NCBI RefSeq assembly: GCF_000719705.1
Contig: NZ_JOHO01000037.1
Coordinates: 4,825 to 68,824, forward strand
Direction: 5' to 3'
From: Streptomyces sp. NRRL S-350
GTDB taxonomy: Bacteria; Actinomycetota; Actinomycetes; Streptomycetales; Streptomycetaceae
Length of the DNA: 64,000 nt
The notes beneath the pieces were generated by a model. That model saw nothing but the letters and a program-made list of their open reading frames with translations. It did not search any database and was not told the origin of the DNA. Below, one piece after another: positions 1 through 7,177 of this stretch. A program made the translations under genes and the position numbers. The number at the start of each line of letters is the position of its first letter. Positions within the stretch are counted from its first letter, which is position 1.

Positions 1-215
1 ACGTACCGGTCGGTGTCCAACGCGATGTCGTGCACCCAGACGGTGAGCAGCGAGACCGGCACCAGGATGCAGGTCAGCGTGATCAGCACGGCCGAGACGG
101 CGCTCATGACGATGCCGCCCACCCGGGAACGGTGCCTGGGCTCCGCGCGTACGCTCCGGTTCGCCGGCTCGCCCGCGGGGGGCTCCGGCGGAGGGGGTTC
201 CACTGGCCCGTTCAA
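1..215 (-). CDS. Integral membrane protein, N-terminal part only
   Basis: The minus strand is open from a TTG at 215 to the window edge (71 codons seen). A GGGAG ribosome site sits 5 bases before the TTG; a GTG at 203 in the same frame is the alternative but lies 17 bases from that site. The product begins with a Pro/Glu/Arg-rich cytosolic tail of about 30 residues, then one hydrophobic helix of some 20 residues, then VWVHDIALDTDRY. A short charged tail, one helix and an xTDRYV-type motif at the start of the external domain are typical of a family of conserved actinobacterial membrane proteins of unknown function. The remainder lies outside the window, so no role can be given. Confidence 0.6.
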   Translation of the reverse strand, partial: MNGPVEPPPPEPPAGEPANRSVRAEPRHRSRVGGIVMSAVSAVLITLTCILVPVSLLTVWVHDIALDTDRY

Positions 216-481
216 CTGTTCTCCCGGCGGTCGGCACGCGGCCGTGTCGCCGCTGTTCCCCATTCACACCGCACGGCCGGTCACCCGGCACCCCGGACTG
301 GGCTGCCCGGAGGAGGAACCGCGGTGACGGAACGACGCCTGGGCCGTCGCCGCGCGGTCCCGGCCCCGGGCCGCGTCCTCACCCCGGGGAGGTGATCCGC
401 GGGCGGGTGGCGGCCCGTAGCGTCGAACCGGCGCCGGGCCGCCGGGCCGGGCGCCGGACTCCGCGTGGAAGGAGCACCGCC

Positions 482-975
482 ATGGCCGAGGACGTCCTCG
501 CCGAGACCGGGCCCGTCGACTACCTGGTGGTCGAGTTCCCCGGCAACCGCATGACCGGGGAGGGCTTCCGATCCTGGTCGACCTCGTGGACCGGGGTGTG
601 ATCCGGATCCTGGACTTCGCGTTCGTACGCAAGGACGCCGACGGCACCGTCACGGGGATGGAACTGACCGACTTCGACGGCGACGGTCGCCTGGACCTGG
701 CCGTCTTCGAGGGCGTCGGCTCGGGCCTGCTCGGCGCCGACGACCTGGACGAGGCCGCCGCGGTCCTCGAACCCGGGAACTCGGCCGGGGTGCTCGTCTA
801 CGAGAACACCTGGGCGGCGCCGTTCGCCACCGCCCTGCGCCGGGGCGGCGCCCGGGTCGTCGCCAGCGGCCGGGTGCCCCTGCCGGACCTGCTGCGTTCC
901 CTGGACGACCTGGAGGGCATCGCCGGGGCGGATCCGTCGGACGGTTCCGCCCCCGGGGCGTCCGTCACCGGGTGA
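482..975 (+). pseudogene. DUF6325-family protein, single-base frameshift
   Basis: An ATG at 482 follows an AAGGAGC ribosome site by 6 bases and opens a frame reading VDYLVVEFPGNRMTGEGF, then runs into a stop at 599-601 through an unnatural tail. The next frame from 571 continues the family sequence (ILVDLVDRGVIRILDFAF, then a DFDGDGRLDLAVFEGVGSGL segment) to the stop at 973-975. The join falls in the bases CTTCCG at 565-570; one extra C would restore GFPILVDLVDRG. The span 482-975 is 494 bases, 3n+2, as a one-base loss predicts. DUF6325 proteins are about 150-160 residues, of unknown function, and often sit beside SHOCT proteins, as here. It is either a real recent mutation or a read error in a C run. 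Confidence 0.75.
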
Positions 976-1024
976 GCCGCAGGGACACCACGGAGGGGAA
1001 GCCAACAGAGAGGAAGGACGAGTC

Positions 1025-1303
1025 ATGCCCGGACTACTGCGAGGTGTCGCGCGCACCGCCGTCGTCGCGGGAACGGCGACCGCCGTGTCCAACCGGGTCT
1101 CCCGCCGTCAGGCGGGTCGGTGGGCCCAACAGGACATGGCGGCCGAACCCGCGCCGCCGCCCCCGCCGCCGCCTGCCGCGCCCACGACGACGAGCATGGA
1201 CGACAGGATTGCCCAACTGCAGAAACTCGCGCAGCTGAAGGAGCAGGGAGTCCTCACCGACGAGGAGTTCACGGCCCAGAAGCAGCGACTCCTCGCGGGC
1301 TGA
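1025..1303 (+). CDS. SHOCT-domain protein
   Basis: This 92-residue protein starts at an ATG preceded by GAGGAAGGA. The first ~40 residues are basic and Ala/Val-rich, without a convincing membrane helix; residues 43-57 are a proline run and the last ~35 residues (DDRIAQLQKLAQLKEQGVLT, then DEEFTAQKQRLL) are a SHOCT domain, a short C-terminal helical hairpin thought to mediate oligomerisation. It lies 49 bases after the frameshifted DUF6325 gene on the same strand, a pairing common in actinomycetes, so the two are probably co-transcribed. Molecular role unknown. Confidence 0.8.
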   Translation: MPGLLRGVARTAVVAGTATAVSNRVSRRQAGRWAQQDMAAEPAPPPPPPPAAPTTTSMDDRIAQLQKLAQLKEQGVLTDEEFTAQKQRLLAG

Positions 1304-1368
1304 CGGCCGGGGCCGGGCGCCGGCGTCCACCGGACCCGACGTCCGGCCGGTGTCCCGGCACCCCGGGA

Positions 1369-1394
1369 CCGGGCCGGTGGGAGCACCGGCCCGG
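1369..1394 (+). terminator. Hairpin after the SHOCT gene
   Basis: CCGGGCCGGTG and its exact complement CACCGGCCCGG flank a GGAG loop, an 11-bp perfect stem 66 bases after the SHOCT stop. No U tract follows, which is usual for terminators in high-GC actinobacteria. Confidence 0.5.
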
Positions 1395-1498
1395 CGTGTT
1401 CACGCCGCGGAGCCGGGCCCGGCCCCCTGCTCGCCCCGGGTGATGTCCGGGTGATGCCAGTGCCCCGGGGTGAGGTCGGTGCCCCGGGGGTCAGTGGC

Positions 1499-1564
1499 CG
1501 TCCGCGGTGATGCCAGTGCCCCTCCGCGGTGAGGTCAGTGCCCCTCCGCGGTGAGGTCAGTGCC
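1499..1564. repeat. 22-bp tandem repeat, three copies
   Basis: The unit CCTCCGCGGTGAGGTCAGTG plus CC is present exactly at 1521-1542 and 1543-1564, with a copy carrying three mismatches at 1499-1520. Looser versions (GTGAxGxCxGTGCCCCGGGG) extend upstream to about 1450. The last unit contains the stop codon and final two codons of the minus-strand membrane gene, so the array grew out of that gene's 3' end. Nothing else was recognised between 1395 and 1498. Confidence 0.8.
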
Positions 1565-2078
1565 CGAGCGCCGCCTTGGCCGCCACGATGACCAGCCCGA
1601 GGAGCAGGTTCACCAGGCCCTCGACGGCAGTCTGGCCCGAAGTGGCGCCCGCCCGGCGGGCGCCCAGCGTCGCCCAGGCCACCTGCTGCGCCACGGCGAC
1701 ACCGAGGGCGAGCCAGGCGTTCTCGCCCGCACCGAGCCAAGGGCTGACCAGCACGGCCAGGGCGGGCAGCGCCGACGCCTCGACGAGCGGCCACTCGTGC
1801 CGGGCGACCTGCCGCACCGTCCGCCACCTGACCCGGCGACCGACCTCGCGCTCTCCGGCCACCTGCGCGTAGACGTGGGCGATCCAGAAGACGACCCCGG
1901 TGATCACCAACAGCAGGATCAACGTCAGCCGCGGGTGCGGCTCGTGGACACCGGAGGCGGCGATCACGGACGCGGCCAGCATCGAACCGTAGACCGCGCC
2001 GGCGTAGTCCGTCCGGCTTCCACGCCCGTCCGGAACCGGTCCGGGCAGGGCCGGGGTACGACTTCGGGACGTTGTCAC
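1557..2078 (-). CDS. Small integral membrane protein
   Basis: GTG at 2078 is chosen because GGAGG lies 6-7 bases upstream; the frame itself is open further but that extension is a low-quality Gly/Glu string. The 173-residue product has a short Arg/Pro-rich N-terminus and about five hydrophobic segments (around residues 29-40, 50-70, 100-116, 120-136 and 150-170) with a charged cytosolic stretch (EREVGRRVRWRTVRQVARHE) between the second and third. I do not recognise a named family; similar small membrane proteins are frequent in streptomycetes. Its 3' end lies inside the 22-bp tandem repeat. Confidence 0.65.
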   Translation of the reverse strand: MTTSRSRTPALPGPVPDGRGSRTDYAGAVYGSMLAASVIAASGVHEPHPRLTLILLLVITGVVFWIAHVYAQVAGEREVGRRVRWRTVRQVARHEWPLVEASALPALAVLVSPWLGAGENAWLALGVAVAQQVAWATLGARRAGATSGQTAVEGLVNLLLGLVIVAAKAALGH

Positions 2079-2386
2079 GGCATCTCCTCCGTCGCTGTCG
2101 CCTCCCTCGCCGCGCGGCTCCTCCTCCCCGCACCCCGCCACGCGGCAACCCCCTCGCCGGGCCGGTGACGACCGGCGGCCTGATCCGATTCTCGCCGCTT
2201 TCCCGGGGCCCCGCCTCCCCCCGGCAGGTGGGTGGTGTGCGCTCGCCCGGCAGGTGGGTGGTGTGCGCTCGCCGTACCGCCGGACGGCCTCCGGCCCCGC
2301 TCACCCACACCGGGTGATCCCCGGGCCGGCCGCCGTCCGTACCGTGGCGGCGAAGGCTGTTTCCGCCGTCCGCCGGGGAGCGCTCC
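2079..2386. other. Divergent intergenic region with duplicated 26-mer
   Basis: This 308-base gap separates the divergent membrane protein and GH15 genes and must hold both promoters. The clearest feature is a direct duplication with a 26-bp period at 2223-2273 (GGCAGGTGGGTGGTGTGCGC plus TCGCCC, second copy one base shorter). No confident -35/-10 pair or operator was seen. CCGCCGGGGAGCGCTCC just before 2387 includes a GGGAG ribosome site for the GH15 gene. Confidence 0.6.
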
Positions 2387-4216
2387 ATGAACCCTTACCC
2401 TCCGATCGCCGAGCACGGGGTCATCGGCGACCTGCAGACCGCCGCGATCGTGTCCACCGACGGTGACATCGACTGGTGGTGCACCCCCCGGTTCGACTCC
2501 CCCAGCCTCTTCGCCTCACTGCTGGACCATGCCAAGGGGGGCCGCTGCAAGCTCGCCGTCGACCAGGAATCGGTGCCCGACGCCCAGGTGAAGCAGCTCT
2601 ACCTGGCCGGCACGGCCATCGTGATCACCCGCTTCCTCGCCCCGCAGGGAGTGGCGGAAGTCGTCGACTTCATGCCCCCCGACACCTCCTCGACCCCCAG
2701 CGACCAGCACCGGATCATCCGCACGGCCCGGGTGGTGCGCGGAAGGGTGCCCTTCCTGCTGGAGTGCCGGCCCCGCTTCGACTACGGCCGCGCCGCGCAC
2801 CGCCTCACGCTGGCGGACGAACGCAACGCGGTACTCCGAGGTCCGGACCGGGAACTGTGCGTGCAGGCCACCGAGCCGGTCGTCCTCCGCCCGGACGGCT
2901 CCGACGTCACCGCGCGGTTCACCCTGGGCGCCGGAGAGATGGCCACCGTGCTGCTGACCTCCCGCTCGCCGGACGGCCCGTTGCCCCCCGCGCCCAGTGA
3001 CGCGGACACCGTCGCCGCCTTCGACGCCTGCCGGAAGTTCTGGTACGACTGGATCAAGTCATCGAACTACCGGGGCCGTTGGCGCCAGATGGTGGACCGC
3101 TCGGCGATCACGCTCAAGCTGCTCAGCTACCACCCGAGCGGCGCGCTGATCGCCGCCGCGACCATGGGACTGCCGGAACAGGTCGGTGGCGAGCGGAACT
3201 GGGACTACCGCTACACCTGGATCCGGGACGCCTCGCTCTCCGTCCACACCCTCATCGGCCTGGGCTTCCGTGACGAGGCCCTGGCCTTCCGCCGGTGGGT
3301 CCGCGACCGGATCGAGAGCGCGGGCGCGAGCGGGGAACGACTCCAGATCATGTACCGCATCGACGGCGACCCGCACCTGACCGAGGAGTCCCTCCCCCAG
3401 TGGGAGGGCTACCGCGGCTCGTTCCCGGTGCGGGCCGGAAACGCCGCCGCCGACCAGCTCCAGCTCGACATCTACGGCGAGGCCGCCTACGCGTTCGGCG
3501 CCGACGAGAGCGACATGGGGGCGCTGCGCGGCTGGGAGGCCTTCCGTCGGCTCGTGGACTGGCTGACCGAGCAGTGGGACCGCCCGGACGAGGGCATCTG
3601 GGAAACCCGCGGCGGGCGCCAGGACTTCACCTACAGCCGCCTGATGTGCTGGGTGGCCTTCGACCGCGCCGTCCGCCTCGCCCGGAAGTTCGCCCGCCCC
3701 GCGGACCTGACCCGCTGGACCTCGGAACGCGACGACATCCTGCGCCAGATCCTGCAACGCGGATGGAGCCCCAAGCGCGAAGCCTTCACCCAGCACTACT
3801 CCACCGACGTCCTGGACGCCTCGCTGCTGCTCATGCCCAAGGTCGGCTTCCTCTCCCCCACCGACCCGTCCTGGCTGTCCACGCTCGACGCCATGAACGA
3901 GGAACTGGTCCAGGACAGCCTGGTCTACCGCTACGACCCGGCCGCCTCCCCCGACGGGCTGAGCGGCTCCGAGGGCACCTTCAACCTCTGCTCCTTCCTC
4001 TACGTCGAGGCACTGGCCCGGGCGGGCCGGGTCGACCAGGCCCGCTACGCGTTCGACAAGATGCTCACCTACGCCAACCACGTCGGCCTGTTCGCCGAGG
4101 AGATCGGCCCCTCCGGAGAGCAACTGGGCAACTTCCCGCAGGCGTTCACCCATCTCGCGCTCATCGACGCGGCGGTCGCCCTCGACGAGGCACTCGACCG
4201 CCAAGGGGCCGCCTGA
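2387..4216 (+). CDS. Glycoside hydrolase family 15 (trehalase/glucoamylase type)
   Basis: A 609-residue, signal-less protein with the layout of cytosolic bacterial GH15 enzymes: an N-terminal beta-sandwich (starting PIAEHGVIGDLQTAAIVSTD, with the DWWC-PRFDSPS motif at about 29-40) and a C-terminal (alpha/alpha)6 barrel from about residue 230. The barrel shows the signature GERNWDYRYTWIRDASLS near 267-284, the QWEGYRG segment with the probable catalytic acid near 341, and CSFLYVEALARAG near 537-549, where the second catalytic glutamate lies. Such enzymes hydrolyse alpha-linked glucosides; actinobacterial members include trehalases and glucoamylases, and substrate cannot be read from sequence. 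It precedes a drug exporter on the same strand with a 199-base gap. Confidence 0.9.
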   Translation: MNPYPPIAEHGVIGDLQTAAIVSTDGDIDWWCTPRFDSPSLFASLLDHAKGGRCKLAVDQESVPDAQVKQLYLAGTAIVITRFLAPQGVAEVVDFMPPDTSSTPSDQHRIIRTARVVRGRVPFLLECRPRFDYGRAAHRLTLADERNAVLRGPDRELCVQATEPVVLRPDGSDVTARFTLGAGEMATVLLTSRSPDGPLPPAPSDADTVAAFDACRKFWYDWIKSSNYRGRWRQMVDRSAITLKLLSYHPSGALIAAATMGLPEQVGGERNWDYRYTWIRDASLSVHTLIGLGFRDEALAFRRWVRDRIESAGASGERLQIMYRIDGDPHLTEESLPQWEGYRGSFPVRAGNAAADQLQLDIYGEAAYAFGADESDMGALRGWEAFRRLVDWLTEQWDRPDEGIWETRGGRQDFTYSRLMCWVAFDRAVRLARKFARPADLTRWTSERDDILRQILQRGWSPKREAFTQHYSTDVLDASLLLMPKVGFLSPTDPSWLSTLDAMNEELVQDSLVYRYDPAASPDGLSGSEGTFNLCSFLYVEALARAGRVDQARYAFDKMLTYANHVGLFAEEIGPSGEQLGNFPQAFTHLALIDAAVALDEALDRQGAA

Positions 4217-4272
4217 CCCCACCGTGAGCGGTGGCCCGACGGGCCTCCGAGGAGTCCGAAAGGAAACGGCGC

Positions 4273-4419
4273 GTGACTTCGCTTCCCCGCCCGGTACGGC
4301 GCCGCACGAACCTGCTGCCGTCCTACGGAGTCACGATGATCCGCCCGGCCTCGTCCGACGGGTCGGACGGCGGGTCGGACGACGGGTGGGACACAGCCGA
4401 GGAGAGGAACCGGGAATGA
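4273..4419 (+). CDS. Possible small ORF coupled to the MFS gene
   Basis: A 48-residue frame opens at a GTG 7 bases after AAAGGAAA and closes with a TGA overlapping the exporter's ATG (AATGA), the usual sign of translational coupling. The peptide begins VTSLPRPVRRRTNLLPSYGV and ends in an Asp/Ser/Gly-rich stretch encoded by an imperfect GACGGGTCG repeat at 4355-4388. No family recognised. It may be a leader ORF that controls exporter translation or simply chance reading of the leader. Confidence 0.35.
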   Translation: MTSLPRPVRRRTNLLPSYGVTMIRPASSDGSDGGSDDGWDTAEERNRE

Positions 4420-5825
4420 CCGGCACAGTCACCGCCCCCGCCGCCACCGGACGCCGCGTGCTGATCCCCCTGGCACTCGCCCAGTTCATCTGCAGCTTCG
4501 CCGGCTCCAGCATGAACGTGATGATCAATGACATCAGCACGGACCTGGGCACCAGCGTCCAGGGCGTCCAAGTGGCCATCACCGTCTTCCTGTTGGTGAT
4601 GGCCGCCCTGATGATCCCCGGCGGCAAGCTCACCGACCGGTGGGGCCGCAAGCGCTGCCTGATGGCCGGTCTCATCACCTACGGAGTCGGCGCCGTGCTG
4701 AGTGCGGCCGCGCCCGGACTCGGTGTCCTCATCCTCGGCAACTCCATCCTGGAAGGCGTCGGCACGGCTCTGCTGATCCCCCCGGTGTACATCCTGACCA
4801 CGCTGCTGTTCACCGGTACCGCCGCCCGCGCCCGCGCCTTCGGGACCATCATGGCCCTGGGCGGTATCGGCGCGGCAGCGGGGCCGCTCCTCGGCGGTGT
4901 GCTCACCACCGCCGTCGACTGGCGGGCCAACTTCGCCTTCCAGGCCGTGATCGTGGGCCTCATCGTGCTGCTCACCCGCAAGCTGGAGGATCCGCTCCCG
5001 GCCGACCCCACCCGACCGTTCGACACCGTCGGCGCCGTCCTGTCCGCGGCCGGCCTGATCCTGCTGGTCACCGGAATCCTCGCCGCGGACAACAACACCT
5101 GGCTGATGATCGCCCTCCTCCTGGCCGGCGCGGCCGTGCTGGCAGGCTTCTTCCGCTGGATCCGCCGGCTGGAACGCGCCGGACGCGAACCGCTGCTGGC
5201 GACCAGCCTCTTCCACAACCGCACCTCGAACCTCGGCCTGGTGACCCAGAACGCCCAGTGGCTCGTCCTGATGGGCGTCTCGTTCACCGTCGGCGCCTAC
5301 CTCCAGGTGGTCCGTGGCTACAGCGCCATCGCCACCGGGGGGGTCTTCACCTCCGCCACCGTCGGCCTCCTCGCCACCTCGCTCGCCGCCGAACGCCTGG
5401 CCGAGCGCCGCGCCCAGCGCACCCTGATCGTGACGGGTTTCGCCACCACCACCGTCGGCATCCTCGTCCTGCTCCTCCTGGTACGCGCCGTCGACTCCGT
5501 CTGGGCCTTCACGCCCGGGCTCCTGCTGATCGGACTGGGCATCGGCCTGATGCTCACCCCCTCGGTCAACATCGTGCAGTCCGCCTTCCCCGACAGCCGT
5601 CAGGGCGAGATCTCCGGACTCTCCCGCAGCGTCTCCAACCTCGGCTCCTCGATCGGCACCGCCGTCGCCGGCACCATCCTGGTCGCCGAACTCACCCGGA
5701 ACAGTTACGCGGTGGCCACGGCGGTGCTGGCGCTCTGCGGTGTCATCGGGCTCTGTGCGGCGCTGTTCCTGCCCCACGACCGGGCCACGGCGGCGCACGC
5801 GCCCGCGCCCGGCCGACACCGGTGA
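4416..5825 (+). CDS. MFS drug exporter, DHA2 (EmrB/QacA) type
   Basis: The start ATG at 4416 follows GAGGAGAGGAA; it gives a 469-residue protein that begins just before the first helix (IPLALAQFICSFAGSSMNVM). Fourteen hydrophobic segments can be drawn, and GGKLTDRWGRKR between helices 2 and 3 is the MFS motif A; GIGAAAGPLLGGVL in helix 5 resembles the antiporter motif C. DHA2 proteins export hydrophobic or cationic drugs and pathway products by proton antiport. No adjacent regulator is present; the only candidate control is the coupled small ORF upstream. Substrate unknown. Confidence 0.88.
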   Translation: MTGTVTAPAATGRRVLIPLALAQFICSFAGSSMNVMINDISTDLGTSVQGVQVAITVFLLVMAALMIPGGKLTDRWGRKRCLMAGLITYGVGAVLSAAAPGLGVLILGNSILEGVGTALLIPPVYILTTLLFTGTAARARAFGTIMALGGIGAAAGPLLGGVLTTAVDWRANFAFQAVIVGLIVLLTRKLEDPLPADPTRPFDTVGAVLSAAGLILLVTGILAADNNTWLMIALLLAGAAVLAGFFRWIRRLERAGREPLLATSLFHNRTSNLGLVTQNAQWLVLMGVSFTVGAYLQVVRGYSAIATGGVFTSATVGLLATSLAAERLAERRAQRTLIVTGFATTTVGILVLLLLVRAVDSVWAFTPGLLLIGLGIGLMLTPSVNIVQSAFPDSRQGEISGLSRSVSNLGSSIGTAVAGTILVAELTRNSYAVATAVLALCGVIGLCAALFLPHDRATAAHAPAPGRHR

Positions 5826-6063
5826 ACACGACTCCGCGCACCGGGTCCCACCGGGTTCCCGGGTGACCGAGCGGCCCTGCGCGTGCAGACCGGAGGCCGA
5901 CTCCGCCCCGGGGCCTTGCGCCGAACGGCGGCCCGCCCGAAATGCCGCCCACCGCGGCATCGCCCAGTCTTGGACCTGATCGGAAGTGCCCGTACGGGGA
6001 GCGGCCCCCGGTGGCGAGCCGCAGCGGCGGCCCGGCTGCCGACACCGACGCGAGGAGAGCGGA

Positions 6064-6954
6064 GTGGCGCGACAGCGTGGTCACCCCAGCCGCGCCGACC
6101 GGCTCCGCGCCGGATCCGCCTGGCTGCAGGGCCGCACGGTCACGCTGCGTGATGCCCCGTTCCCGCGCCGGCTCGCGGCGCAGCTGCTCCACATCCACGT
6201 CCTGGACACCGCCACCCGCCTCGCGGCGCAGACGTTCCTGACGGCCGTACCGGTGCTGTTCGTGATGGCCGCCTTCATGCCCCAGGAGGTGCGCAACAGC
6301 GTCTCCGACTCCCTGCGCACCGTCCTGGGCCTCCAGGGCGCCTCGCTCGACGACGTCAAGCAGGTGCTCCGGCCCAGCGGCCAGAGCGGGACCACCGACG
6401 CCTTCGGAGCCGTCGGGATCCTGGTGACGCTGCTGTCGGCGACGAGCTGCAGCCGCATCCTGCAACGCCTGTGCGAGCGGTCCTGGCACCTGCCCCACCT
6501 GTCGGGACGGCTGGCGGCGTGGCGGTGGCTCACCTGGCTGCTGGTGTGGCTCGCCGCGCTGGTCATCCAGGGGAAGGTGCGGGAGGGGTTCGGCGCGGGC
6601 GAGGCGCTCGGGATCGTCCTCTACCTGGTCACCGCCGTGCTGCTCTGGTGGTGGACGCAGCACCTGCTGCTCGGCGGCCGCGTCCCCTGGCCGCCGCTGT
6701 TGCCGGGGGCGGTGCTGACCGGTGCCGGACTGACGGTGCTCGCCGGGGCGGCGCAGCTTTACGTGCCCCGTTCGCTGAACCGCAGCGTGGCCCAGTTCGG
6801 CCCGCTCGGTCTCGTCTTCACCCTGCTCAGCTGGCTGATCGTGGTGTTCACGGCCGTCACGCTCGGTATCGGCATCGGGTACGTGGTGGCGGGCCAGGGC
6901 CGGCTGGCCCGGCTGCTGGGGACTCCGGAGCCGGGCGCGGAGCACGAGGAGTGA
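6064..6954 (+). CDS. YihY/BrkB-type membrane protein
   Basis: GTG at 6064 is preceded by GAGGAGAGCGGA and gives 296 residues. The sequence has a basic amphipathic N-terminus (about 1-45), then hydrophobic segments near 46-70, 115-135, 155-180, 190-215, 225-245 and 260-285, the pattern of the YihY/UPF0761 family (PF03631), formerly called ribonuclease BN by error. The loop ALLSATSCSRILQRLCERSW after the second helix and the C-terminal GPLGLVFTLLSWLIVVFTAV match the family. These proteins are inner-membrane proteins of unknown biochemical role. The 238 bases upstream hold no recognised feature. Confidence 0.75.
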   Translation: MARQRGHPSRADRLRAGSAWLQGRTVTLRDAPFPRRLAAQLLHIHVLDTATRLAAQTFLTAVPVLFVMAAFMPQEVRNSVSDSLRTVLGLQGASLDDVKQVLRPSGQSGTTDAFGAVGILVTLLSATSCSRILQRLCERSWHLPHLSGRLAAWRWLTWLLVWLAALVIQGKVREGFGAGEALGIVLYLVTAVLLWWWTQHLLLGGRVPWPPLLPGAVLTGAGLTVLAGAAQLYVPRSLNRSVAQFGPLGLVFTLLSWLIVVFTAVTLGIGIGYVVAGQGRLARLLGTPEPGAEHEE

Positions 6955-7177
6955 GGCCGCCCGGCGGCGGTCACCGCGGGTGACGGGAGCCCCCGCCGGA
7001 CCCGTTCGGCCCGGGCCCTGCGGCTGCGATCCGGGCCCGTCCGGCCGGGGACGGCCGGACCGGGCGGCCCCACCGGCGGGACCGCCCGCCCCGTTGCCGG
7101 GCCCGGCCGGGTCGGAAAGGATGGGAATCGTCCGTGATCCGCGCCGCCCGCGCGCCGCCCTCCCTGAGGTGAGCACC

